60,000 nt of DNA from NCBI GenBank assembly GCA_029204225.1, contig CM055093.1, positions 28,905,777-28,965,776 on the forward strand. Reading direction: 5' to 3'. Of this stretch, positions 48,581 to 59,220 are shown piece after piece; the first letter of the stretch is position 1, and every line of letters starts with the position of its first letter. Both the position numbers and the translations under genes were made by a program. Source of the DNA: Diphasiastrum complanatum. Its lineage: Eukaryota > Streptophyta > Lycopodiopsida > Lycopodiales > Lycopodiaceae. The notes under the pieces were generated by a model. That model made no database searches. It saw nothing but the letters and a program-made list of their open reading frames with translations, and had not been told where the DNA came from.

Positions 48581-48657
48581 GTTTGAATTTCTTGTCCACC
48601 AAAAAACCTCTGGTTGAAAATCGAGATGGGTTTTTTGGTGGACAAAGAAATTCAAAC
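48581..48657. repeat. Near-perfect hairpin, 28-bp arms, 20-base loop
   Basis: The left arm 48581-48608 (GTTTGAATTTCTTGTCCACC and following A-rich end) pairs with 48629-48657 with a single one-base bulge. It could be a foldback element or a small-RNA precursor. Confidence 0.85.
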
Positions 48658-48959
48658 CTGCATAATTTCCCCTCTTGCAAAAACTCCATGCAGGCGACAA
48701 TACATCATCCCCAAAAAGTTGTGGTTCCATGTCAACCATATTTGCCAACAAACAGCCCAAAGAACAAAACTTGTGTGAAAGTACGGCTCAAAGACCAAAA
48801 CTACAATATAAGCGAAAGCAAAGAAGGATTCCTACTCCACGAAACTATGAAAGAACATCGTTCACATATTCCCAACACTTGACTCAACCAGTTCCAGGTT
48901 TTTTCAATAAAATGCCCACGGAGATCAAACCGTTTGATAATGTTGAAAGACTGGAGATA

Positions 48960-49170
48960 GAATGCAGTAGACCAAACCTTCTCAACCAAATCCTAGATCA
49001 ATACGGATCTAGCCCTTGAGCAACAGGGAGATAAGCAAAACCGATCAATAGAAGCGCCTCTCAATCCGATAGCATAACGGTCGTAAGACTCTCAATGATT
49101 CCCATAGACACGGGTGGGTGTACATATATAGAGACCACCCAACCTATCCATGCATGGAAACCACATGGAA
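48960..49170 (-). mobile_element. LTR-like segment related to the 19.3-kb element
   Basis: On the - strand it has a TATA-like CTCTATATATGTAC near 49125, then GGGCTAGATCC, GATCTAGGATTTGGTTGAG and GGTTTGGTC, the same phrase order as the second half of the LTRs at 19305 and 24648. Ends are not resolved, and no PBS is seen. Confidence 0.5.
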
Positions 49171-49174
49171 GCAG

Positions 49175-50749
49175 TCTAATTGATCATGCCAAACTCCCAT
49201 GCATGTCTACTTCATGTGGAAACACCCTGTACCCATCATAGCTAGAACCCATGCAAAAACAGAGTATGTGCACATCCTCACCCAAGCCATGCGTCCAACA
49301 TACATGCTAGTATCGCATGCATGTGGTCATCAATCCACATGGTCTTATTCAGCAATTACCAAAGTTAGGTTGTCCCCTATGTCCAAGGCACCCCCTAATG
49401 GTCCAAATCCAATTAGGGTCATGATACCATGCATGGGTAGCTAATCCATGTAGGCTTGAACTTTGATAGGGAAAGGAAGAAGGTTCAGCCAGCTTTCACT
49501 GGCTTTCATAGATCAATTCCCTCTTAAGTGACAATGGCGGAATACACACGTTATCTCAAGTAAATTAGAAAACATTAAAACAATATGATACTTTCTGATG
49601 ATTGCTTCTTTATCACTATTAGATCATTCATCCAACATCGACCAAGACTATCATTGAATGTTAAACAACAAGCGTTTGAGACAATTGTGCATTCAATAGG
49701 CCGATATCAGAATTTGTCACAGGTGAATCTAAGCATGAAAATAGAATGTACACAATCACCACAATGCAATTACAGTTTAGACATTGTTTGATTTGTAAAA
49801 AGTCAAATTGTAGCTACTGAAAGTGTACAAAGAGAATCAAAATGATCAAGTGATGAACACTCTACGATAGATTCTAATAACAGTGCGTCACTAGGTGCAT
49901 CACTCTCAACATAGCTCTATTTCTCACTCTTGCTTAGCTCACGAGTTGTCTCCTTATCGAAAGAGGTGAATAGGAATAAGATTAAGGTCCAATAGACTGG
50001 CCAAAACATGCCCCAACTCAAGAGATAGATGTAATGGCTTAGACGAACTCACCCCCATGCTCGTCGTGCCTAAGTGACCCTTGGGTCCACTCCATGCATT
50101 TGAGTGGAATAAAGATTCAAATCCTGGTCTAAATTAAAAAGTTCAAAACCCCATCGCTCTTTGAGTTTGCAAACCAACCTTCTACTTGTTCTCGTGCGAT
50201 GATCTATGTTAGTAACTTTCTGTTATCCTTGAAGTCATGAACAGGTGATGAGGTGTATATCATAAGAAAGAAGATGACAAATATTGGCCAATTGACCAAT
50301 TGACCCTATTTCGAGAGCATAAAATATAGTAGTGTACTCAAAGGTAGCCTATGGTATACTCAATCCATGAGAAATAATCATCTCCAAGATTCGACATGTC
50401 AACAAGGTCATCAATAAGTGGTGGCTTACACTCAAAAAATGAGGGCTCAAGTAGGAAACATGAATTTCCCAAATGTGAATGGAAGGCCTCAAATAAATGC
50501 AATAATGGTTGATCAGTCACCCAAGATGTGTGGCAGAAGCTCGAGATAGTAAATAGCTTTTAGAACTTGTGGTCACCGTGGTAAATGAATAACTGACTAT
50601 ACAGACTTGAATGTTGGGTCTCTAGGTGCCAGCGCGCCTGCTGGAATTGGGCTAGCGAAGCTAATAGGGCACTTCTGGGAAGGGGCAGCTTGTTGATCGA
50701 GGCCTTCCCACTAGGCTCAAGGCCCCTGGCTGGTTGGCAAAGGGCTGAA
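49175..50749. other. Intergenic DNA
   Basis: Rich in CATGCATG and CACATGG words up to 49440. No gene recognised from there to the LTR at 50750. Confidence 0.4.
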
Positions 50750-51163
50750 GTTACGAATAGAGCCACAGCTGATCTAGAGCTAAGCTATGAAAGCATCACA
50801 TAAGCAAGACTTAAGCTATGAAAGCAGCACATAAGCAAGACTTAACCCTAGAAAGCAGGAAAGAGAGAGATTAAGGAGACTAAAGAGAGAGATCAATATC
50901 ATCAACTGAATAACAAATGACATAGTTTCCCTACTTTTAGCCAAGAGGAAGCGGTGGCTAGGGCCCAACTAGGGAGAAAATAGTGCACCCTCCAAGAAGG
51001 CCCCCACTCTCCAGTAATATGTCCAAATGGCCTAATAATGAATAATAAGGCCAAAGGCCAACCATATAGTCTAAGTGTCACTAATGAATAGAAAAGGGCT
51101 CAAGGCCTGCTTATGCATAAAGTAAAGTAAATGTAAATGGAATGTAATGAGCTGAGTCCATAA
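50750..51163 (-). repeat. 3' LTR
   Basis: Collinear with 56324-56763, lacking an insert of about 18 bp and one of about 9 bp. It has an internal duplication of a CACATAAGCAAGACTTAA unit. A purine tract (GCCGGGGAGAG on the - strand) precedes it. Confidence 0.88.
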
Positions 51164-51212
51164 CTCTCCCCGGCACAAAAAAAAAGGACCCAACTGCCGA
51201 AAAGAAACTGGA

Positions 51213-51414
51213 TCAAACAGCAGCAAGCCCTGGTGCATTAACAACTTGAGCAGCATCTGATGTAGAGGAATCAACAAGTGCAGGAGGAGCACGATCCTGA
51301 TCCACAAGTGATGGTGTATGATAAAAGATATCAATAGGCTCCCATGTGGCCTCTTCAACAGGACGACCATTGAACTGAACCAAAAACTGAATCTGTCGGC
51401 AGCATCGACTATGG
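51213..51414 (-). pseudogene. Chromodomain-like C-terminus
   Basis: The - strand reads FLVQFNGRPVEEATWEPIDI then FYHTPSLVDQDRAPPALVD and a stop 50 bp before the LTR. The pattern of a hydrophobic strand, Asn-Gly, EEATWEP and an acidic tail is that of the chromodomain at the end of chromoviral integrases, which directs insertion toward heterochromatin. No integrase precedes it. It may be read as the end of an in-frame fusion or be a relic. Confidence 0.65.
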
Positions 51415-51429
51415 TGAAGGCGAACCTAG

Positions 51430-52950
51430 TGAATGGCAGTTGGTAAGAAAGGGAACAACTCAGGATCAACATCATGGCGACGAAGGGAACATCTCGGTTG
51501 CGTCATCTGAAACCAAGCAATATGGAACAACCAGGAATGCCAAGGAACCAGAAGAAGATCAAGCAGCAACCAGGACTGCCAAGGTATCCGTAATGCCCAA
51601 GATAGTAGAGGATCAGCCCAAAAGATAGGGACATCATACCAAGGTATCCAAAAAGCCCAATAAGGTAGAACTGCATCAGCAACGGGAAGCCAATAAGGAA
51701 ACTGGAAAAGAGATAGACACTCATCGCGAATAGCCGCATCATACACGTAACCATCAACCATATGTGGAAACTCAGTGATATAGGTGCCCCAAGAAAAGAT
51801 AGCAGCATCGGAAGACCAGCACCAAGGAGTAGGAACATAAGCAGGATGACAGGCACGCTGTAGTAGCATGGAAAAGCAAGCGATATGCCAGGAAACATGG
51901 ATCATAAAGAGATCATCCTGACAAAGGATAGCTAAAATGGAGAAATGTGCACCAGCATGGTCAAAAGCCTAAGGTATCCATAAGGCCCATGAATGAGAAG
52001 TAGCAATGGCACGGTACCTTCAAGGCCCCTATCACGAGAAGAGCAGCATGCCAAAAGCTCCAGAAGGTCCAAGAAATCAATGCATCATCTAAAAAGACAT
52101 GATGCATAAAAACAATAGCAACAAATCTAGAAATAGTAGAGGCCTCAACTGAAAAACTGTAGCCAAAACACTCATCCAGAAAGACCTCATATGGACATAC
52201 CGATCCATCATAGGATACACCAAAAACGGATGGAGAATTGGATGACCCATCGGAACTGGCCGCAAGTGTAATCCCAAAGTACACACCAAGCGCACAAGTG
52301 AGGAATAGAAGAAATGCACTGGAACGAGGAACAGGATCCCCAACATCAGTAGCAAGCATCGGATCAATATCCACGTGTAGCTGGGAATGAGTATCAAAGC
52401 ACATATGAGCAATACTGAAGTATATGGCGGCAACATCCCCAAAAACTATCCAAGAGAGGAGAAGGAACTCTCTCAAGGTACTCTGATGGTCTCGGAAAAC
52501 CAGAACAAAGTGGCAACTCATCGGAGACCAAGCGAAATGACAAGGAATCTGAAGATCACCTGGACAAACAGCAGCTGGAACGGAGGCAATAACCCAAGCC
52601 ATCAGGATATGCCAAGCCTGACAATGAGCAACAATCCAAGGAACAGATAGAGAGCCACATGCATACTCATAGAGATATCCGCACCATAGGCGATCAGTAA
52701 TATGGAAAACCAGCACCAATCAACAAGTCCAAATGGAAACCAAGCTATACGTAATAACCAGGAATGCCATATATCCATAGCATCGGCATGGACTGCAGCA
52801 AACCTATATGTAGAAACACAAGGAGACTGAAGGATGCACGTATACTCATCTAGAAAGATCCCAGCATATAAATACCCTAGATAAGTAATAGTGACCATCT
52901 CGCAAATATCCTCGGATGGAAAATGTGTAACGGTAAGGGCCAAAGGCGCA
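51430..52950 (-). other. Repeat-like filler where RT and integrase should be
   Basis: Three long overlapping open frames (53279-52602, 52719-51961 and 51905-51426) encode Trp/Phe/Leu-rich, Asp-dotted sequence without any RT or integrase motif. Phrases recur: WHSWLL then IAWFPF or IAWFQM, and FLDE. At DNA level, + strand words such as AACCAGGAATGCCA and CAAGGTATCC recur many times. I read it as amplified, decayed sequence, not a known domain. Confidence 0.6.
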
Positions 52951-52954
52951 TGAA

Positions 52955-55346
52955 TCATATAAGGAACCGTAGAAATATCATGAGGCGGTTCACAAACCTC
53001 AAGCAGAGATCCATGGAGTAAAGCAAAAGAAGATACAACCTGATCACCAATAGCGAGGGAACCATCAAACGTGGACCCGTGAAAAACCCCATAGAAATCA
53101 GCAGGAACATCAGCCATAACGAACTCAAGAGATGGAGATATAGAGACGAATGGAGAAGATACTGCACCAACCACCGAACCAGGAGGGCTATCTGAGGTAT
53201 GCGCAAAAGCGATAGTAGAAATACCACCAAGGTATACGGCCTGAATATCAATGAAACCAGGAACGACCACTGAATACAATATCTATGAATCAAGGCATAT
53301 AGGCACAAGGCACACAGCAACAACCTATAAATCCGAAGGAGCATCAACCTGAGGAAGAGGACCCACGAAGGTGAAAGTGAAGCAGCAAGTGATGTACTCT
53401 GAATGGAAAGAAGAGCTGCATCCTGAGCCTTTGGCAAGCTACGCATAAACTGCTTCCTGGTAACCAACTGATAGTCACCCTGGGAATCCATACCAGCAAG
53501 TGAATGATGCTGACCGGCATGAGTAAAGGAAAGTGTCTGCTGAGAGAGATCCACAGCAACAGTACCAAGTGAAGAGAACCAGGCTGCACCAAGAATAATG
53601 TCATAGTGCTTCAGAGAAATGATGTAGAAATCTACTTGACCAAAAAAATCACCAATGCGATAATCCAAGCCCTGAATCATCTGAGAACTGGGAAAAGAAT
53701 GGGAACGAGCAACCTCAACACTGAGAGGCTGGGAAGCAGGAACAGGTGTAGCACGAATCCTGGTGGAAATGTAACTGCTAATAAATGAATGTGTACTGCC
53801 TGTATCCACTAAAGCAATATACTCTTGCCCCGCATCTAGAATAATATGATCCACAAATGGAATAACATACGTAGGCATAATAACAAAAGCATCAACTGAT
53901 AAGTTATGGCCTAAATATGCATCTAGAAGAACCGCATACTCATCTAGACGGGTATCAACAAAATCAGCTAGTGAGTATACAATAGGACCATCATGAAATG
54001 TATAACCGTATGCCATATGGAGATCTACTGGAGTAGCCAAAGCATCTGAAACCGTAGACCCATGAATAATATCGAAATAAGGAGCATAGGCGACAACATC
54101 TATAGCATGGCGCTCAGGAACACGAGTAGCATCAAAGTATTCAACAACAATATCAAAGCATGGAACAACATCATCAATAGGATCATAGCATGCTATGTCA
54201 GTATCAAGGACCATATCAGCCGCAACCTGTATATGTGAATCAGCATCAATAGGAACCTGTATATGTGACTCTGACTCAATATGGGATACAATGATGAGCT
54301 CAGGTAGATCAATAACTATCTCAAGTAAATCAGGCAACTCGCTCAAACTGTGTGATATAGGATCCTGAAGGTCAGCGAACTCTGCAGACGTGTAACGTCG
54401 AACAAAATCAGGTTGAGGGTCCACAATGCAAGGAACTGGAATTGAAGGGGCAGGTGTAGGGGTGGACATAGCGGGAAAAGATGAAGCAGAAGGACGGGGT
54501 CGGGAGAAGCAGGAAGGAAGGGTGTCAACGTACTTGTGCTGTAAAGTACTGGCAAGAGACATCGCCTCAACAAGTGTGGGAGGACGGAAGGAAGAAACAT
54601 CGTAACGTAAGGCACCACGAAGCCCAGCAATGTAACGAGAAATAAGCTCAGTGGGCGGTAGATCTGTGAAAAGATAAGAAAGCTCCATAAACTGATCTGT
54701 ATAAAAAGCAAGGTCACTGGTCTGATTGAGACTACAAAATGTATCACGTTGGCGGTCGAGCCACTGAGGATCAATCATAGCATGACGGAGGTCACGGCGA
54801 AAGGTATGCCATATATGGAGCCCTTCCCGATCAGGATCAGCTCGATAAACTTGCCACCACGTGGCAGCGCGTCCATCTAAGTGTAAAGCAGCCAACTGGA
54901 TCTTCTGAGGATCAGTCTTAGGGTAGATCTGAAAATATGTGTCAAGCTTAGCAAACCAATTCTCTAATAAGTTCCCGTCAGAGGAACCGGAATAGGTAGC
55001 AAGTTGTACCCTATCACGAAAGTCTCGAGCAAAGTGTGGCTCAGGAACTGGGGGACGTGGAAAGAAACCAGGAGGTGGGTTAGGTGGAATGAACGGTCCA
55101 CCACCAGGCTGACTAGCAGAAGAAGATGGAAATCCAAATGGAGGGGGAGTCCCAAATGAAGGAAAGACAGGAGCTTTTCCAGGACCATGAGGCTGTAAAG
55201 AATCAATATGTGAATGCATAGTAGGAAAGCCGGTCATAACTGTATTTGAAGCGAAGAACGAGGCCAGAAAGGGTTTCATCCATGCGCCGAAACTGATTGG
55301 ATAAGTTTTCCTGAACAGTTTCACGCGGGGTAGGTGAATGTGCCAT
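52955..55346 (-). pseudogene. Gypsy gag and aspartic protease
   Basis: The gag start is probably MAHSPTPRETVQENLS at 55346, with a frameshift near 55255 into a frame open to 52955. Numbering from 55324, a proline-rich stretch (45-98) is followed by the gag domain (105-290) with LENWFAKLDTYFQIYPKTDP, LDGRAATWWQVYRAD and AFYTDQFMELS. No CCHC knuckle follows; instead residues 310-500 are an acidic Asp/Ile/Val-rich insert. The protease starts at ALVDTGSTHSFIS (Asp 507) and has the second block YDIILGAAWFSSLGT near 575-588. Homology ends near residue 640 and the rest of the frame is filler. Gag and protease are recognisable and long open, so they may be recently functional. Confidence 0.85.
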
Positions 55347-55834
55347 AATGATAGTGGAAGAAATAGACAAAAACTTGAGGGAGCGGACTCTTGTCGTCAC
55401 CCCAAATTAGTCTATTAAAACCAATATCATCACAACTAAGAAAGGGCAACAATCAGCAAATGGAATAAGTGAAAATGAAGGCTGTAAAAATGCGCTGGAC
55501 AGCCAGGAGGGAAATGTCAAATTGGAATATCAAACGGAGTCGGAATTCCGTGAAATGTGGTTGAGGATGGGCGCTGGAGAGCCTTTTGATAAACTGTGAA
55601 AGATGGCTGGAAACGAATAAAATAATAGGCGAAAGTGACAAGTCGGAAGGGTTTGGGCAGCGATGAACAGGCTGCAAGATTTTGGCAATTTGGAAAAGCA
55701 AACGATTACGGAATTGGGTGATTTTTGGATAGGAGGCTAGAGAGAGAGAGAGAGAGAGAGAGAGCTGAAGATCTAAGCTGAATGGGTGCTGGGCAGCAGC
55801 TAGTAAGATCCACAAATGTCCTGCAACATGATGG

Positions 55835-56292
55835 AAAAACCGCTAAAAATGGTGACGAAGTAGGGGGCTGAACAGCCTCCAAACAATCAGCAAAATGGAC
55901 AGCAAATCGGTGGAGAAATCCGTCGAAGATGGCAAGGTAGTAGGGCGCTGGGAATTAGCTACCAAAATCCGCACATAACCTGAAAAAAAATGGAGAAAAC
56001 CGCTGAAAATGGTGATGAAGTAGGGCGCTGGACAGCCTCCAATCAAGCCACGAAATGGGCAGCACATCGGTGGAGAAAATCGACGAAAGTGACAAGGTAG
56101 TAGGGCGCTGGCCAGCCTCCACCAAATCTGGAAAAACGATGGAAATCCGATGAAAAAATCGCCGAAAGTGATGGGTTAGTAGGGCACTGGACAGCCTCTA
56201 CTAAATCTAAAAAAACGATGGAAATCTGATAAAAAAATTGACAAAAGTGATGGGTTAGTAGGGCGCTGGACAGCCTCTACTAAATCTGAAAA
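55835..56292. repeat. About 78-bp minisatellite in the 5' leader, about six units
   Basis: Each unit carries AGTAGGGCGCTGGACAGCCT with an upstream GAAAGTGATG-like part and a downstream AATCTG, GATGGAAATC or GGTGGAG part. It lies between PBS and gag. Confidence 0.85.
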
Positions 56293-56311
56293 AGTAGTGC
56301 ACAGGAAAGTA

Positions 56312-56322
56312 CTCTGATACCA
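56312..56322 (-). promoter_or_regulatory. Primer binding site
   Basis: TGGTATCAGAG on the - strand, one base after the LTR end; the following bases (TAC) depart from the usual CC. Confidence 0.8.
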
Positions 56323-56323
56323 A

Positions 56324-56763
56324 GTTACAAATAGAGCCACAGCTGATCTAGAGCTAAGCTATGAAAGCATCACATAAGCAAGACTTAACCCTAGAAAGCA
56401 GCACATAAGCAAAGACTTAACCCTAGAAAGTAGGAAAGAGAGAGATTAAGGAGACTAAAGAGAGAGATCAATATCATCAGCTGAATAACAAATGACACAG
56501 TTTCCCTATTATAGCCAAGAGGAAGCCCTAAAAGGAAGCTTCTGGTGGCTAGGGCCCAACTGGGAGAGAAAATAGTGCGCCCTCCAAGAAGGCCCCCACT
56601 CTCCAGTAATATGTCCAAATGGCCTAATAATGAATAATAAGGCTAAAGGCCAACCATATAGTCTAAGTGTCACTAATGAATAAAAAAGGGCCCAAGACCT
56701 GCTTATGCATAAAGTAAAGTAAATGTAAATGGACGCGGCGAATGTAATGAGCCGAGTCCATAA
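56324..56763 (-). repeat. 5' LTR
   Basis: On the - strand TTATGGACTC to TTTGTAAC, adjacent to the PBS. AATAAT-rich middle; no clear TATA box was picked. Confidence 0.85.
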
Positions 56764-58599
56764 TTGTTGAGGCGTGCATGGAAGACCGTCAAAAAGAAGA
56801 GGGGGGACTAATTGACCCTGCAATAAAAATGTGGAGACTAGGGGAGTTGGCCGCGGGCCTGAGATCAGCCTGACCAACATTTTCTTTTTTAGGGGGAGGG
56901 GAAGAAAAATAAGCTTCTGCTACAACCAATGGGGATGATGGAGAAATTTTTCTTAGCTATTGCCACTGTCGAAATAGTGCATACTTAATTGGAAAGATAA
57001 GCATTGCTTTCAACAATGGATTTGTTTCCTTGTCTAGTGGCAGTCTATCGTTTACTTGTCCTTGAAGGTGGACTGAAATTTCCTTCTCTTCCAACGGTGA
57101 AGTTCTAGAAAAGCTTGCACGTAGTGAAAGAAATGATCTCCATATGTCACCTTACCAGTATTTGCCTATTACTTTTGTAAAAGTTGATATCAGAGCCACA
57201 GATTTGTGTACAAGGAGCACACGTTCCTACCTTGAAATTATTACATTTATTTTTTCTCTTTGGATTAACAGTTGACAAATTCCTGAAGTTGAGCTTGTTA
57301 TGAGTTGTTTAAATCCTACGTAAGGGTGTATTAAACAATTGTTTTTGGTGGTTTGGAAACTGTTTTTTCACGATCCTGGTTTTGTTTTGATTAAATCTGA
57401 TTTATGCAATTTTAACAAACTGGTAAATTTTAACAGACTGTAAACATCTATTAATGGATCTACACATGTCAACACCAAATCTCTTGCATCAACACCCATG
57501 TTAGAAACCTGCACTTCATAAGTAGTTGGCTCCACTTGTGTTGGATCCTTGACTTGAAATGAAACATGTACTTCATAAGTAGTTAGCTGCACATGTGAAT
57601 TCTCTTGGTACTTTCATAAGTTACCACTTGTGAGGGACTTAGCTGAATTACTCCCCCTGGATGTACACTTCATGTTTGCATTTCTGTCTTCAATTACCAT
57701 AACAACCACTCTCCAACAATGATACAAAAAATAATGTCATCCATGAACCGAATCAAATATGCAAATAGTAGAGCATCCCCAATAGAAAGATAAAATGTAC
57801 GCAATACTTCCTCATACCGAGTAACTAATACTTCCCTTCAAATACTTTCTCACACAAAGTACTTGACAGGATCTGTTCCATGGAATCTCTTGTCTCTATC
57901 TCACACATAGAGTCACTTGCCCCAAATAACTTTCCAACTAAGAAAGCATCTCAACATGACATCTATTTTATCACCACTTATGACAAATTCATCAAGAATG
58001 TGTCTTGACACTATGTCATGTACAAACTTCCCACTTGGTGTATGTCCATTTTCCTGCCGATTAAGAAACTCAAACACTTCCATCATAAAACAATTGTCCT
58101 AAATCTTTTTCCAACACATCTCTATACCGAAATCACCCACGATGACAAACAAAAGTACAGATCAAATATTCTTGATACTTCCTCACCTTGAAGAAACCTT
58201 CTTCACTTAAGAAGACTTCATATTGATTTTCAACTACTCTCCAACTCAAACTAGATCTTCCTAGTAGAATTGATCTCATGTGGTATCACCACATGAGCGA
58301 TCAACTACGACTTGGATGGTATCCAAGAATTTACTTGAATCTGAGTTTCTTTGGTATCAAAACACCATATCATTTTCAAAAATGCATTTTAAATTTTAGG
58401 ACAATGAATTATTTTTAAGAAAGAGAGAATGAAACCAATAGTATGCTATTTTCAATTTTAATATTAGAATGATGGACATCACTTTTTGTTTTTCCTTATC
58501 TACAAAAATTGAAGAGCAACCAGGTTACCCAAATGTTTACTTTTGCCAATCTTGGACGATTTTGAACACTATCATCAATTTGAAATCTTATAGGTAGGG
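56764..58599. other. Intergenic DNA
   Basis: No gene recognised. TGATATCAGAGCCACAG at 57187 looks like a mutated primer site, but no LTR end could be placed before it. Confidence 0.4.
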
Positions 58600-59220
58600 A
58601 CTAAGCACTTGGCTATCTTGTTGCAAAATTTCCAAATGGTTGTCTCTTTGTGCTGTGCCACTCAAATGGACCCAGCTCTTCTCAAGCTACACTTCATTCT
58701 TAGATTGAAGGACTAGGAGCTAAAAGTTCGACGAAATCAACCATAGTCCTTAGAGGATGTCATACAAATTGCTAATATATTTGGAGACACCCATGCCTTA
58801 GCCCGCAAAGAGCAACAAGCTAGTAAGCCCCATATTAAGGACAATGCAACCTTCGGGCCACTTTCAAAAAAGGGTAAAGAGAAACTTTTTGACATCAGTT
58901 CTTGGTCAAGAAAGAAGAAGTTGCCCTCAATTGAATAAGGCCGATTTTGACAAGGCCAAAAGCGATGGCCTGTGTTTAATGCAGCAATTTTTGGACCTCA
59001 TGATCTTATTAGTATGAGTGGAATTGCAGGAGACCAAGCTATTAATGTGCTTTTTGACAACAAATCTTTCATGATTTTATTAACTCAAAATTGATGCAGA
59101 AGCTCAAGGTGGCCATTGTGCCAAGTGATCACAAGTACATGGTCGAGATGGGAACTGGCGACAATCAACAAATATAGGACAAGATTGTTTCTCGCTTGCC
59201 ATTGAGGATATAAACATATG
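58600..59220 (+). pseudogene. Gypsy gag-protease remnant
   Basis: The + strand reads LLKLHFILRLKD, EDVIQIANIFGDTHALARKE, LISMSGIAGDQAINVLFD, then a one-base shift and FHDFINSKLMQKLKVAIVPS, YMVEMGTGDNQQI, a stop, and VSRLPLRI. The last part follows the gypsy protease pattern (hydrophobic-D-S-G-x-x-H-x-F-I ... L-x-x-K-L), but the active-site Ser-Gly is lost (FDNK). The fragment is isolated, with no RT or LTR attached. Confidence 0.65.

Larger units (their letters stand above)
50750..56763 (-). mobile_element. Non-autonomous chromovirus-like LTR element: gag, protease, chromodomain only
   Basis: Bounded by direct LTRs of 414 bp (50750-51163) and 440 bp (56324-56763). The PBS is beside the right-hand LTR and a purine tract beside the left-hand one, so the element runs on the - strand. 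The interior encodes gag and aspartic protease, then repeat-like filler, then a chromodomain-like end. RT, RNase H and integrase are absent. The LTR ends are not the usual TG...CA and no target duplication is visible. It would need enzymes from an autonomous relative. Confidence 0.85.

Noticed and set aside
48533-48760. - strand frame starting MEPQLFGDD as a protein gene
   Set aside because: Part of it is the translated hairpin and no domain is recognisable; the LTR-like segment upstream makes a transposon relic more likely.
57181-57200. Primer-binding-site-like TGATATCAGAGCCACAG
   Set aside because: One mismatch to the PBS and no LTR end, TATA box or repeat could be found before it.
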